Below are positions 31,900-45,164 of a stretch of 64,000 nt of DNA, piece after piece (position 1 is the first letter of the stretch; every line of letters starts with the position of its first letter). A model generated the notes under the pieces. It ran no database searches. It was not told the DNA's origin and saw nothing but the letters and a program-made list of their open reading frames with translations. A program made the position numbers and the translations under genes. Source of the DNA: Leucocoprinus leucothites (lineage: Eukaryota; Basidiomycota; Agaricomycetes; Agaricales; Agaricaceae); the NCBI GenBank assembly GCA_013368445.1, contig JAACJO010000034.1, positions 62,001-126,000 of the forward strand, read 5' to 3'.

Positions 31900-34800
31900 T
31901 TAAATAAGAACTTCAGGATAAACAATGTTTGTAGATATAAAAGAAGTCTCTGGCTGTGGATGAGTAATAATCCTAATGTTCTTTACAGAGGTCACTCTTG
32001 AAACTCCAACATAAAATTGTCCATGTGTGAAAACTGGTGTCTGTAAATCCAAACCAACATGTTTCACAGACTGGCCTTGAGATTTGTTGACTGTCATAGC
32101 AAAGCAAAGGCAAACTCAGAATTGGAGGCATTCAAACTCAAAAGGGACTTGTGTATCAGAGGGGCAAATACCAAGATGGGGTATGAAGATGGTTTTGCCT
32201 ACATGAGTGCCAGTAAGAATTCTCATCTCAAGGACTTGTTGAGTCATCCGAGTAAGAATGCCATGTGTACCAATACAGACACCCTCACTTGGAGACAGAT
32301 TACAAAGTACCATGATATGACAGCCAATTTTGGAGAGTGAGATGTGCCAGAGGAAGGCCAGAACAGTTAATACTGTTGAGATATTCAACTGGATAGAGCA
32401 TCTCTTCCCCACCATTTGACTTGACAGTGTCTACACTGTGATATGTCTGAGCTACCCCAGAAAACTTGTCCAGAATATGTTGATTGATCCCATCAACATC
32501 ATCATTGTGAGATAATAAGATTGTGTGTTCAGAAAAGTAGAGATCTGGAGGTAGTGGATGTCAGTTGATATGAGGGTAGATTGTAGTGATGAGACTATTG
32601 ATGGCATTTTCAGGACATCTAAATCTCTCAGGAAGAGTGATATCTCCTGTGTCTAGATGTGTGTGTTCTCCACAGCCAATGTTAAGTTGCCATTGAGCAA
32701 AGCCACATTCGTCTTCCTCAGCTACATTGAGACACATATTTCTTCTGAGGTGAAGAACTGAAAGATAGTTCCAAAGATAAGAATGCTGAAGACATGCATC
32801 AACAATTTGACCATGGGATCCCTTGACAATGACTGGGAGAATCTGCTTGAAGTCTCCACCAAAAACTACTGTCAATCCTCTGAATGGCCAGTTACAATTT
32901 CTGATATCATGGAAAAGTGTGGTCTACAGCTTCATAGATATGGTGGTGCTGCATTGGGGCCTCATCCCAGATAACCAAAGAAGCTTCACTGATTAGCTCA
33001 GCTTGGTCAGACTGCTTTTTGACAGAGCAAAGAGAGTTTTCATGGACTGAAAGTGGGATAGAGAAGCAAGAATGTACAGTGTGACCACCCATAAGCAATA
33101 GTGCAGCAATGCCAGATGATGCTACACACAGGACAATCTTTTTTTGGGCTTGGAAATGATAACAGAGAGTGTTATAAAGATATGTCTTTCCTGTTCCTCC
33201 AGCACCATGGAGAAAGAAGCATCTGCCTGACTTCTGATTGACAGCATCCACTATTTATTGGAAGGCTGCTTCTGGGTCAGGATTGAGCTGCAGGATATGT
33301 CTCTCTGCCAAAGTGCACTGAGCATCTTCATTATAGTCTTGTTGCTCATGGATCAGAGGATTGCCAAAATGTGTGTTCCAGTTTTGACTTGGCTGAGGCA
33401 TAGAAGGCCACTGGTTTAGAGATCGACCTCCCTAAATCAAGAGGTGGTTGATCAGATAAAGGCCATAGTTATATATCTGCAGCTCTGTTGGTTCATTTAT
33501 ACCACTTCTGATTAGCTCCCTCTGTAGATCATCGCATATACTGTCTTGGAAGCCAGTTCACAGCCTTTCTAGTTCTCTTGGATGACAGTTACATAGAATC
33601 GTAACAAAAAGGCTCTGTAACTGACAACCACTTACCATATCCTTAGCCTCCTCCAGATACAGTCTCCACTCATGATCATCCTGCAATAGGTCCCACTGAA
33701 TGCATGCATCTTGATAAGTCTCACAGATAATACTATTGACAGTCAAAAGGTCCTTGAATGATGTAGCACCTGGAGTGACCATCAAAAGCAGGCATAGGTA
33801 AAACTGTTCTCCTGATCCAGCATGAACATAATACATCTGCCCAATTGCTCCCAATGACTGCTGAGTTTTCCTTGGCTTCCAGGACCGAGTATTTTTATCC
33901 CACCAAAACTTAGTAGGATAGTCTTGGTAGAGAAGATGCCTGCCCTCAGAATACTTTGCATTTACTTTAAACCAAGCAGTGAGAGTAGTGTTCTTGTTAG
34001 CAGCTACCTGAAGCACAGCTGCAATGTCCTGATCTCCCTCTTCACTGAAGGTAAGCCATTGGTGGTTTTCTTCATGAATCTGGAGTCGAACAACATTTGG
34101 GACCTCTTCATGCATAGAAAAATGGTACAGATGCCAGAGAGACTTGCAAGCTGAAATATAGCATGCATCCAGATACTACTTGACCTCATTTTGTTCATTC
34201 CTAATCTCTATGATAGTGCAGTCATGACCTTTGTACACATTTTTGTAAATGTACTTGATGGCTTGATAGATGCAGCACACTTGATATTAATATGACAATG
34301 GTATTTCCACAGGAGATAGAAGCAGTAAGGAATAACCCAGTAATTGTCAACCTCAACACCATTACTAAGGCAAATCTTTTTCCAGTGTTCTAATGGCAAA
34401 GAGCAGCATAAGAATCATCAGTAATTGATGTATGATCATGGAAAGGCTTTGGGAAGTTCTTTGAACATTTGCCATTTTGCCAACAGGGAGCATTGGGGTT
34501 GTTGTGAGCAGGGTCACAGGGAGTATTAACCATATGCTTCTTGACCAACTCAAAGAGTTCAGGCTCAGTCTCCTCATCAGGAAACTCTGCTGAAATAGCT
34601 GCATCAACCTCTTGTGATGTCAGGAACTTGGAGTCTTTATGTAGGAAGATAATCAAATGCATGTGGGGAAGACCACACTTTTGAAACTTGATAGTATGGA
34701 CATGAGCAACACATTTTCCAAAAATGCCATTTTTTATGATATCATTGATTAGGTCTTTCTTCTTTGCCTGAAAGACATGAACTACTAAATCAGACCAATC

Positions 34801-36664
34801 TGATAGCTGTTGACGGGGAAGCAGTGCACTTTTGACCTCTGGACAGTTGGGATTAACAGTCATTGTGATGAAAAGGTCAGCTCCCTGAAAATGACAGTTG
34901 ATGGCAAGTGCATCTTGGCAGATTTGGATCATATTTTGTACACTCCCAGAAAAGGAAGAGAGAAGAATGACTCACTGGCCAAGCTGGTTGGTTAGAGCAG
35001 CAGGATTAGCAGCAAATGAGTCTACTAATCCCTGGTAGCTGTTAGCACAGAGAGAAGACTGATTGTTTTTGATATAGTGTAGCTGTCCTTGCTCAGATAT
35101 AGCCCAAGAGTCAACAACAAACTCTTGAAAAAGCTTTCCAGCTTTGAAAAGATGCTGAGATTCATCTGAGCAGGGAAAGAGATGATAGTGGTAATACTCT
35201 GTTTGGCTAATGTACTTCTGAGTCTTCTTTTGTTGGACTCCTGGCTGGTGATCTCTATTTTCTGGTTGCTGGTCTCTATCTCCTGGTTCACCTCCATCAT
35301 CAGGATCTCCATTTTCCTGATTAGCCTGTAGTGCTTCAACTGGTGTTTTAAACTCCAATGTAGAATGCCATCCTAGAGTACCAAAGGGAAAGAGCAATAC
35401 ATAATGTAGCTCTTGGTATAGTGGATTTTTCTCATTAATTGTAACTAATCCACCACCTTCCTGAGGAAGTTGATGAAGATGGATATCACAGTGGCCCTCA
35501 AAAGTTTCCCCAGTCCCAGGTATAATGGCAGCTATCTCATTTGCAGCAGCAGTTGGAATATTATAGCGGCATCAATCACAGGCTTTGTCAAATTGTAAGA
35601 AAATTGTCTGATGCTCCATCTCTGGTAAATTACGGGTAAGGCCATAAGCTTGCTAGTAGAGCTGAACACCTGGATGATGATTATGCATCATATCCTGTAG
35701 CTGTGCCATAGTCTGATGCTCAAGTCCATGATTTACTGAATGAGCCATCTGGTGAGCAAGAGCATCAGCAGGATCAGAGATCTAGAGCTGAGCAAATTGG
35801 GGATGGGAGCCTGGATTAGGGTGTAGAGGTCCAGCATAATGAGAAAGCTTTCTCTGGATCTTGAAAACATATGGACCACCCCATGATTATGGTCATTAAT
35901 AGTTTTATGACTAACAGATGTAAAGGCAAGGGCATCATTATAGCACCAAATATGCTCATGGAACTGTTTTGCTAAATGACTGGTCCCACTGTAAAGAGCC
36001 TTCAACTCTGGAGGTGGATGTGGAAAGACAGATAATTCAATTTCCCAGAAAAACAGCATATTCCAAAAACAGGATTTTGTTTAGAAGACTGTTTAAGCTG
36101 TTCATCAATCCAGTGGAGTGCACCACAGCTTCTACAGCTAACATCTATTAGACCTATATTGTGAATCTTCCATGAGCGAGAAAATGGACAGCATGTAAGA
36201 GGGATAGAATTGTCTATGATGGGGCAACCATGGCAAACAGGAGGAGGAGGGGTTGGTGGTAATGGTGGAGTGAGGTTAGGAAATGGAGCAGGAGCATAGA
36301 GCTCATGATGAGGAAGAATTAGGGCAGCTGGCTACAGATTACATGAGAACACTGAAAAATGAACAGAAAATGTAAAAACTTACTTGAAGTCCAGGAACAT
36401 TGTGTTCTTGATATTAGGAGGGGCTACTTGTTGGAGTTGTGCCAGTTGGGCAGCAAGATTATGGGGAAGACAAAGCTGCTGTACACCATACTGAACATTT
36501 GTCAGAGCTGGTAGAGATAGGCTAGGGAGGTGATTTGGAATTCTCTGTTGTTCAGAAGTATCAAATATATGGGCATTGCATTCTTGGTACTGAGAACCCA
36601 GGCATGCATGCTCAGGGGAGTTCAGGGGAGATTCATCCCTAAATAAGTATTTAGTGGTCAACAA
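31900..36664 (-). pseudogene. Helitron Rep/helicase (RepHel), copy A
   Basis: Rolling-circle transposon protein, read from right to left. The N-terminal exon (36380-36664) ends at a GTAAGT...CAG intron of about 32 bp, and further segments run to 34972. The Rep (HUH nuclease) region at 34208-34932 has FITMTVNPNCPE, the HUH motif in GLPHMHLIIFL (about 34660) and two tyrosines in KYIYKNVYKGHD (34221-34259). The PIF1-like helicase has an intact Walker A GAGGTGKTY, Walker B VIWDEAPM, VVFGGDFKQILP and the C-terminal box INKSQGQS-type ([14 protein letters not shown]) ending PEVLI at 31900. Stops and shifts break the frame at several points (for example near 34390, 33250, 32560). Catalytic motifs are all recognisable, so decay is moderate. 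Confidence 0.88.
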
Positions 36665-37557
36665 TCATATATAAACTGCCAGAAAATGACACTTACATCG
36701 AAAAATTTCAATGATCACTGATAGAACAAAGGGATCAAATAACTTGCGGATATACAGCCCAATCAAGCCAGATAAAGCAAGAATTCAGTGTTAGCAGTGG
36801 CAGTTAAAAGTGGAGAGTCAACCAATAAGGGGGGGGGGGGCAACTGTAAACCTGCCAACCCAATCTCCCTGCACACTGCACCCAGAAAGAGGTCCCAAGG
36901 CAAAAAGCCAGGCAACTGGCAGACAACTCAGGTGAGAAGGCCAGGGAGTAGGGACTTTTTAGAGCTTCACTTTGATCTTCAGAGCAAGTAGCTCTTTGCT
37001 ATCTCCTTGACTGTACTGCAACACCACAAAAGCTCAGACCCACTCAATGTTCTATCCAATCCTTCTACTACAGTTCAACCTAACCTAAGAGCCCAAAACC
37101 CCTGACTGAGAGCAGGAAGGATGAGAGAAAGCCTGATAGGAAGGCAGCTCTACCCACAAATACACCTGAAGCACAAACACAGGCTACAATTTTAGGATGA
37201 GAACTGAAACAGTTACTAAAATGACAGAAAACACACCAAATCAAGACAGGAATGTCAAATGGGCCAGAAAGCGGTATGATAGGCCTTCTGGTGAGGGCTA
37301 AGACAGATGAGAAAATTCAGAACTAAATTTAGAGGTATAAGAGAGGAGTTAGAGAGGCTGGGTAGGAGACAGGAAAGTGGTGGGAAGGAAGCAACAATGT
37401 TGCATCAGAGCCATGGGAGTCACATCAGAAGCATGGGTGTTGAATCAGAGGCAGTGTGATCACATCACATCAACAGCTCAGAGCTGGAGGCAGAATTGAT
37501 GGCAATGCTTACAAATTGCTTACATAAAATAAAACCCTCCCTTACTTTAAGATACAG
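36665..37557. other. 5' region of Helitron A, no gene recognised
   Basis: CpG-poor sequence with a G homopolymer of about 10 bases at 36831-36840. No open frame of convincing composition and no minisatellite core is seen here, in contrast to units 1, 3 and 4. Confidence 0.4.
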
Positions 37558-37762
37558 ACAAGTTTTTTATGGTGTGCCTACGGCACGCCTGTGAAGTGCA
37601 ATGGTGAATCTGAGTTCCAAAACACAATCTATTTCATAGTTCAAGTCCACCTAATATCTCTTTGTAAACTACATTTGGTGTTCTACCACTTTCTTGAGCC
37701 TGTTCTGGCAATACTACAGAGATCCTGGGTGCAGATGTACATCATGAAAATCCTACATATAG

Positions 37763-40700
37763 CTACCCATGTGAAAAAACTGAAGTTGTCAAGTTAATTC
37801 CTACATTATTCACAGACTGTCCTTGAGACTTGTTAATTGTTATTGCAAATGCAAGTCGAACTGGGAATTGCTGTTGTTTCAATGGAATGGGTAGAGTCTC
37901 TGCATTAGGGCTCAGCACAATTCTTGGAATAAACACCTGCTTTCCTGCAAACTGTCTATCTCTGCTGATAATCCAGCACCTCAGGACCTTTCTCCATATT
38001 TCCAATACTACCATTCTTGTTCCATTACACAGCCCACTTGCTGGGTCCAAATTTCTCAGCAACATCACTGGGCAACCAAGTTTAAGCTGTAGATGTGCAG
38101 GAGGAAGGCCAGCAACATTGAGTGAATGCAGGTACTCAGGTGGATACATCTGGTGCATCCCATCCTCCTGTGAGACTGAGTCTACACTGCACAGCAAATG
38201 TGTTTCATCACCACCACTGAACTGGTACTTCTCTAGGACATCATTAATGACTTCATCAACTTCATTGTTCCATGGACAGAGGATGGTATGGTCCAAAAAC
38301 CAATCATCATCCTTGGCTCCAGGTCATTCAACTCCAGGATAGAGTTGGGTGATAAGATCATCAATAGTATCCAGAAGCATGGGCCTGGGAATTTGCACCA
38401 TTTCATTGTTGTCCATAGTTGTTCCAGCACCAATCTCTAGCAACCACTGAGCATACTGGTCATCCTCTGCAGATCTTCCCAGCTGCATATTAGTCTGAAG
38501 ATAATATGTGGTAACATGTTGCCAGATTCTTCCACTTCTCCTAATAGAAAGTCCTACCACCTCCTGTCGTGTTGCAGATGGCATCAAAGGAAGTGTCTGA
38601 TGGAAGTCACCTCCAAAGACCACTGTAATTCCGCCAAATGGTGCTCTTTTCTTTAGGAATATATTAGCAATATATTCTAAAAAGTTATCATATATTCTCA
38701 CCTGAAGCAAGTCCTGAAGACATTTATCTACTGCATCAACAGCATACTTGTTCTGCATGGGCACTTCATCCCAGATAATGACCTTGGTTTTCTTGATAAC
38801 TTCTGCGATGTTTTTATTAGAAGTTTCTGAGATTGGGCAAACAGAAGCCTCATTGGCTGGAATAGGAATTTTGAACATCCAGTGTGCCATTCGTCCTCCA
38901 TCCAAAAGCAAAGCAGCAATGTCAGATGATGCCACACATAAAGCAATATCACCTCTACTCTGGACTTTAGCTGCAATAGTATTGCAAACAAAAGTCTTTT
39001 CACATCTCCCAGCACTGTGAATAAAAATAACCTCACTATGCTCTGGATTATCAATTGAGGCCATAACAGCTTCATAAGCTGCTCTCTGCTCATCATTGAA
39101 CTGCTCTGTGTTTGCAGTCACAATTGCTCCCATAGCATCTTCATCATAGTTTTCTTCTGCCTCCAGGACTGGATTACATGTTATAGGTCCCCATGGCATC
39201 TGAGGAAGAGGCATTGGTGGATATTTCTCTAAAGTGTCTCCTGAAAGCATAAGGTGTTTGTTGAGGAGGTAAAGACCAAAGTCCCACACATCTGCCTGTG
39301 GAATATGGTCCATTGATGGTAGAAGCCGATAATTGCATCTATTGTCATGGTAGAGCCTCCACCTCAGATCATCACATAGTCCTTCCTTGTGCTGCTCCCA
39401 AAGCTCCAGTGGATCAGTTGGCTGCCCAAACATCAGGATCACTGCAAACAACTGCCGACACAACTCTCCTGGTTGAGACTGAATAGCCTCATCCAAACAG
39501 TTTGCCCACTCTCTGTCATCCTCCAATAATTCTCGAGCTACACATGCTGCCTTGAAGGTTGGATGCTCAGTGCCCTCAAAAGTGCGCAAGTTCTCCCAAC
39601 TTGTGGCCTCTGGAACTGCTGTCAAGAGCAACTGGAGGTAGAATCACTCTCCCTGTGCAGGTGATGTAAAGTACATCCTCCCAATCACATAATTCCTGTC
39701 TCTAGGCTTCCATCTCTTTGTCTTATCCACAAATGTGTAGTGCTGTGGAAAATCCTGGTAGAGCACATGGTGGCATCCATTATTATGTTCACGGTTGTAT
39801 TCAAACCAAGTAGTAAGCTGAGTCCTCTCTACATTTTGTCTTGCCAAAACCTCAGCAGGAGGCTGGTCATCATGGAAGTTGACATAGTGCTGGTTTGGGA
39901 GGTGAACTGGAAGGCAGTAGACAGATGGGTACTTGGCATGTATTCCAAACTCAAGCAAGTGCCAGATAGCTTCTGGAGGTGAAACATATTGGGCATCCAG
40001 ATACTCCTTGATTTCATCCTAAACATGGATCTCTGCAGAGACCTCAAGCATAGTGCGATCTCCACCTTTGTAGATGTACTTGCTGATATACTTGACAGCC
40101 CATACACCAGCACTGACTTCAAGATTGAGATGACACAGGAATTTGAGCAGGAGAAGTTGATTATTGGGGACAACCCAACGGTTGTCATAAATAAAGCCAT
40201 TGTGCTCAATGGTGTGACCATTGTTGGGCTGAGCATATTGTGGGTATCCATTTTCACTCCACTCTGTCTCCTCTCTAAATGGTTTGGGATAGCCCTTGCT
40301 ACACTTCCCATTTACCATGTACTTTGCCTTGGGATAGCCAGGACCACATGGGCCATGTAGCATATATTTTCCAACAGCAGCAGAAAGAAGGGGATGGGTT
40401 TCTGGATCAGGAAGCTGAGCAGAGACTAATGCATCAATCTGCTCAATACTCCGGATGCAATCAGGATGCTTGAGGAAGATGAGGATATGTGCATGGGGAA
40501 GACCACGTTTCTGGAACTCAATGGTATGAACTCTGGCTCCAAGTTCACCCAGAATTCCTTCATCTAGCATCTTGATAAGAGCATTCTTCTTTTGCTCAAA
40601 GACCCATGCTACCATATCTGGATGGTCAATAGCCTTTTGTCCAGGAAGAAGATTGTCCTTGATTTCTGACCAATCAGGATCAGTTGTCATAGTGAGAAAG

Positions 40701-42700
40701 AGGTCAGGTTTCCAAAATTTCCTGACAATGGCCATAGAATCTTGAAACAACTGCTGCATAAATCTTGGACTCCCCACATGAGATGATGTTAGAATCTTCC
40801 ACTGGCCAATAACCCTCTGGTTTTCTCCATCCTCTCCATCAGCCTGAACATCCTGAAGGCCTTGATAGACCTCAGCCCTCAGCTTCTTCTGGTTGTCTCT
40901 GAGATATTTGAGCTTGCTTTGCTCACAGGAAGCCCATGCATCAACAACAATTTGTTGGAAAAGCTTTCTGCCATAAAAGAGTGGTGGTTGTGGATGGTAA
41001 AGTCCAACATGGAATCAATGAGCCCAGTAGCACTGCTCAGAGACTTTGTTAGACCTCACACCAACTGCTTGTCTCCCTGCCTGCTCTGCCCTTTGTCTTG
41101 CTGCTGCCATTTCTCCTGTAATATGATTTGGAATGTTTGGGTGCCATCCATCCTCCCCATAGGGAAAAAGAAGAACATAGTGAAGAGCAGCATATGAGGG
41201 ATTTAGCTGGCTGATTCTCCGGAGCCCTCCTCCTTGTACCCATAAAACAATATCCCTCATGTCTATTGCTTCATCAACTCCAGCCTCTGGCACAATAACA
41301 GCGACCTTGTTAGCAGTAGGGGCATTGTATGTTCTCTGATCCTGCTGGTGATCTACATGTAGCCTGACACTAATTATCTGCTGCTTTTCTGGTGGCTTAT
41401 CCTGCAAGATATCAGCTGCTTATCTGTATACTCTAGTATATGGATGTGTCTGGTGTAGCATGTCCTGAAGGTCTTGCATTACTACACCATGAGTGTATTG
41501 GCATTGTTCCTCCAGTGTATATCCAGTTGCTCAGCAGGATCATGGATATATATTCGTGCATATTTGGGTGTCTCATTTTCTGATGGCAAGAGTGCACCTG
41601 TGAGATGGTGGAGTGCACCTTGAATCTTGAAGGAGTATGGGCCAGTGCTTTGGAAGATAGACTGGTCCATTGTTACACCAACTGATGTCATAGCAAAAGC
41701 AGCATTATAGCACCGGATATTGTCAAAGAACTCAGCCACCAAAAAGTCTGGCTTTTCACCCTGCATATATTGGCCAAGAGTATCATCAAGAGGATGAAAA
41801 TGCTCAAGCCTGATTTGTTCCTGTAAACAGCAGACACCAAACTTGGGGTTGTTTCTAGTTGATGCTGTGAGTTTCTCACTGTCAAAGTGGAGTGCTTGAC
41901 AATGGCAGCAAACAATGTTCATTGGGCCTAAGTCATGTTGGTTGACATTGGCCTCAATAATTGGCTGACCTGCAGGTGGAAGATGTGCAGGATTATGGAG
42001 AGGTGGTGGTGGTAGTGGTGGCAGTGGTGGGGGATCATCCTCATATTCATCATCATTCTATTATATTTCACCAGGATTGTTAAGCTCTATAGATATAATT
42101 ATTGTACCTCATTTTGTTCTTCTTGGTTTGGTTGATCTTCATCATCCCTATCCTTTGGTTCCTAAAAAAAACATCAATCACAAATCAAATTCATATAATA
42201 GCTAAACTCACCCTCCTATTCAAATTATTCAAATTCTGTTCTATATGGGCATCTAACTCTCAGTCTTATTCTTCATCATTACCCTCAAAGTCCAAAGTAT
42301 CCTGCTGCTCATTTCTCCATTCCTCTATCATTTGATTGATATTAGCCATGCATTCAGGCTCAGCTTGTTCCTCCAGTCACTGTTGTAGTTCAAGCTCCTG
42401 TTCAGCTCTTATTGCCTGTCTCTGTAGTTCCTCTTCTCTTAATCTCTGCTCTTGCTGCTAGATTCTCTGTACTTGTTCCTGTTGTCAATACTCCACTTCT
42501 GCTTGTCTTTGTCTCTCCACTTGTTGTAATCTCCTCTCCTGCTCCTGCTGCTAGTGTTGAGCCTGCTACTGCTGTTGTTGAGCTCTCTCTGCTTTAGCTC
42601 TCCTCTGAAGCTGCTGATGACCTTGCTGTTTAGCCTCTTCCTGTCTTCTATGCAAGTCAGCCATTGCATCTTCTAAGTTCTGTGCAACAGGTAGTGGTGG
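37763..42700 (-). pseudogene. Helitron Rep/helicase (RepHel), copy B
   Basis: Longer and better preserved than copy A. The N-terminal region includes a Gln/Glu-rich coiled-coil-like stretch (about 42340-42660), a Cys pair segment CCHCQALHF and a later FGVCC (41482-41922), and a conserved Helitron block (41015-41407: GGGLRRISQLNPSYAALHY). The Rep domain (40019-40777) has LFLTMTTDPDW, HUH motif GLPHAHILIFL and catalytic tyrosines in KYISKYIYKGGD. A 435-residue helicase frame (38324-39631) has VIIWDEVPMQ and VVFGGDFHQTLPL. Its Walker A reads HSAGRCEKTF where GAGGTGKTF is expected, so ATP binding is lost. The C-terminal part (37763-38296) has LLRNLDP, NGTRMVV and [13 protein letters not shown]. 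Several stops separate the frames. Confidence 0.88.
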
Positions 42701-43179
42701 AGCTATATGTCTACCCCGTGGTTGACCTCTAACTGGGGCAGCTGGTATTTCAAGGGGTCTATTAAATTCTTCAGGTATTACTACCTGTGGAATTTGGAAA
42801 AGTCGTGGAATAGCAGGCAGTGGTGCATTAAGATGAGCAGGAATATGTCTCTGAGGAATCTGAAGAGCAAGAAGTGCTCCATGGTTCAGTGGTTGCTGAA
42901 TAGGGGTAGGTGAGACAGGACGTAATTGTGGTGGAAGTGGTAATGGTCCATTGTTTATGTGATCTTGTCATGCTTCAGGGCTTGTCATCTGACATTGTTC
43001 ACACTCTTCTGCATGTGCAGCTTCACATCATTGTTCAGGAGTGGTGGGAGGTGAGGGATCCCTAGATTATATATAGTCATAGCTGAGAATCTATAATAAT
43101 GCAGATATAAGCTCAATAACTGGTAAACCCAAATGAGAGTGATTCATCATCTACTTAAAAGCCCAGTGTGACACAGTGA

Positions 43180-43910
43180 ACAGTCCCATCTATACAAAAT
43201 AACATTGTTATTAAACCACTATACACCTGCTACACTACCACTACACACCTGCTACAAACTCATCATATCTGCTACAGTACTGCTATGGTGCCACTACACA
43301 CCTACTATACACCCGCTACAGTGTCACTACATTACTGCTACAGTGTTGCTCAAAGAGACCTTATCCTATTGCCATCAAGCCACCACAAATGAATGCTTAG
43401 CACATTGTCCATGTTGACAATGTGTCTGCTGATATGTGGGGTAAGGTTTTGACACTAAGGGATATAGTTTCTAAGGAAAAAGACATTATCCTCAAGGCTG
43501 AGAGTGACTGTAATATCAACATGGTAGTTGTTCATTAAGAACTATGACATTTAGGATGACCTATAGACATTTGCATTATAAGGGCAGAACCTCCTGTAGA
43601 GCACTGGCTGAAAGTAAATAGTATAGTCTAATTTACTTGGCTTGTAGCTGAGTTATGTATGATTATCCACTGAAGTGTGAGGTATTAGAGAAAGCATCAT
43701 GTAGTGGGCTTTGATCAAGGCATAGATTTTGACTGGTCAATACTGAGTCACCACTTTGGAAGGATATGTGAGTCAGGAATGGACCTTATTTAGTATATGG
43801 AATGTAGTGGGGGTGTAGCAGAGGTGTAGCAGTAAATGTATCAGGGGTGTAGCAGTAATGTAACAGGGGTGTAGTGGGAGGTACAGTAGCAGTAGTGGTA
43901 AATTATCAGT
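43180..43910. repeat. Element bounded by inverted CTACAC/GTGTAG minisatellites
   Basis: At 43195-43345 the words CACTACACACCTGCTACA and close variants repeat about eight times. At 43800-43905 their reverse complement (GGGGTGTAGCAGTAATGTA and variants) repeats. The arms also share TTAAACCACTA / TAGTGGTAAATT at the outer edges. The 450 bp between have no recognised gene. The whole could fold as a large hairpin and may be a MITE-like insertion in Helitron B. Confidence 0.55.
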
Positions 43911-43949
43911 ACCCCATTTAACCAACAGATGTCTCCACTTTTTAATTAT

Positions 43950-44265
43950 CTTGTCAATTTTATTCCTCCTCTACCTCACCTCCTAACAGTCAGATAAAAT
44001 CACCATGCATGCTACAGCTTACTATCTATTCATAAGTTTCATTACTTGAAGTAATAGTGTAGATTTTAGAGACCATATGGGCCCCTCTCCCCACTCATCT
44101 TTCCACTATTAATAATTAGGATCTATCTTGCCTTTCCAAAACCACATCATGTAGTGATAATTACTACTCAATTTTATTTATTATAGCTTCATAGATACTC
44201 ATAGGGCCATAGATTCAAATCCTGCCATGTATCTACAATGTTTCTTGGTGAAATCTACCCATACC
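43950..44265 (+). repeat. Dispersed repeat R1, CpG-depleted copy
   Basis: Aligns with 63690-64000 in the same orientation over about 310 bp. Shared words include AATAGTGTAG, CCACTA(T)TAAT and GAAATCTACCCA-type ends. Where the other copy has CpG, this one mostly has TpG or CpA. Confidence 0.65.
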
Positions 44266-44399
44266 CAACACATCTAACAATATATCTATCTACTTGGGTC
44301 AGAACCAACAACAGATGCATGCTGTCATGCTCATACCTATATTCCCACTCACCACAGTCACCAACTCTTCACTAAATTGTTTGTGAGATCACTGGCATT

Positions 44400-44900
44400 C
44401 TGGCACACATACCAACACAATGTGGGCTCTTTTGATCTACTTTCTTATGCTCATAGGATGTTTAAGCACCAGTCTCACCAGTTAGAGTGTAGCCAGCTTT
44501 CCATCACAGAGACTGAATTTAAATAAAAACACTCAGTGTGCAAAACATAAATCATGCCCCCTAAGGCCCCCTCATTCCTATACATTTGCCCTCCCTTTTT
44601 GAGTGGGCAGAATGTGCATGGCTTAACCATAAGCTATTTTCTCACACTAATCAAGCATTTAAGCATCAATGTGTGTATACAGTAACACACATACAGTTCA
44701 TGACCTAAGGGCACACAGTTTCCCATGTGCATAGAGGTGCCCCAGCCAGGCCATCACCCACATTGATGGCTTTCTCATGGTTGATGTGCAAATAAGCACT
44801 CAATAATGCAGTGTGTTTCAGCTGTCAGCTAGTTTCTTGCAGTTGATGCACATTTAAGTACCTGTGTGTGTGGACATTTTGACCATGTTACCTCAGGGCC
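44400..44900. repeat. TTTAAGCACC minisatellite array in the 5' part of Helitron B
   Basis: Degenerate copies at about 44459 (GTTTAAGCACCAGT), 44657 (ATTTAAGCATCAATGTGTG), 44790 (AAATAAGCACTC) and 44850 (CATTTAAGTACCTGTGTGTG). They are related to the CpG-rich core TTTAAGCGCCCGTGTGCGC of unit 1, with C-to-T and G-to-A changes. Confidence 0.6.
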
Positions 44901-45164
44901 CAATTTCTCATGCTAAAACATACATCTACACACTGAAAAATATGCAAGATACCTACCAAAAGCTAGGATGTAACACCCATCAATACTAACAGCTGCCATT
45001 TGAGCTGTGGGAGGCCCCATTAATTAGTTTCCCACACCTTTGAGTGCCAGAGTTACTGGGCACTGCTGACAAAGATAAGAATGCTTAGTCAAGCTGATCT
45101 TAGCAATTTGTCAGCATGACTAAATCTGACTCAGTGCTATCATCAGTCTTGGAGAATATTGAGA

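Larger units (their letters stand above)
31841..37558 (-). mobile_element. Helitron A (unit 2), autonomous-type, decayed
   Basis: The 3' terminus on the minus strand is CCCGTG-like hairpin remnants (31853-31872), then TAAAAAAGCTTG at 31841. The 5' terminus TCTGTATCTT is at 37558, directly against the CTTG of unit 3. It contains the Rep/helicase gene 31900-36664. The 5' 800 bp (36670-37550) hold no recognised gene. Confidence 0.6.
37559..45164 (-). mobile_element. Helitron B (unit 3), autonomous-type, decayed
   Basis: The 3' end has the hairpin GTGCC-TAC-GGCAC (37574-37586), followed on the minus strand by ATAAAAAACTTG ending at 37559. The 5' end TCTCAATATT lies at 45164, directly against the CTTG of unit 4. 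The unit holds the Rep/helicase gene, a Gln-rich N-terminal region, an inverted minisatellite insert (43180-43910), a dispersed repeat (43950-44265) and a TTTAAGCACC-type array (44460-44880). The first 5' 130 bp match the 5' ends of unit 1 and the fragment at 63141. Confidence 0.58.

Noticed and set aside
36828..36842. Run of about ten G as a possible feature
   Set aside because: A simple homopolymer; possible sequencing or slippage effect with no structural context.
37830..38342. 170-codon plus-strand open frame
   Set aside because: Lies opposite the conserved Helitron B helicase C-terminus and has no features of its own.
42340..42670. Open frames on both strands in a CTC/GAG-rich segment
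   Set aside because: Low-complexity Gln/Glu-rich coding region of the Helitron B N-terminus; the opposite-strand frame is a by-product.
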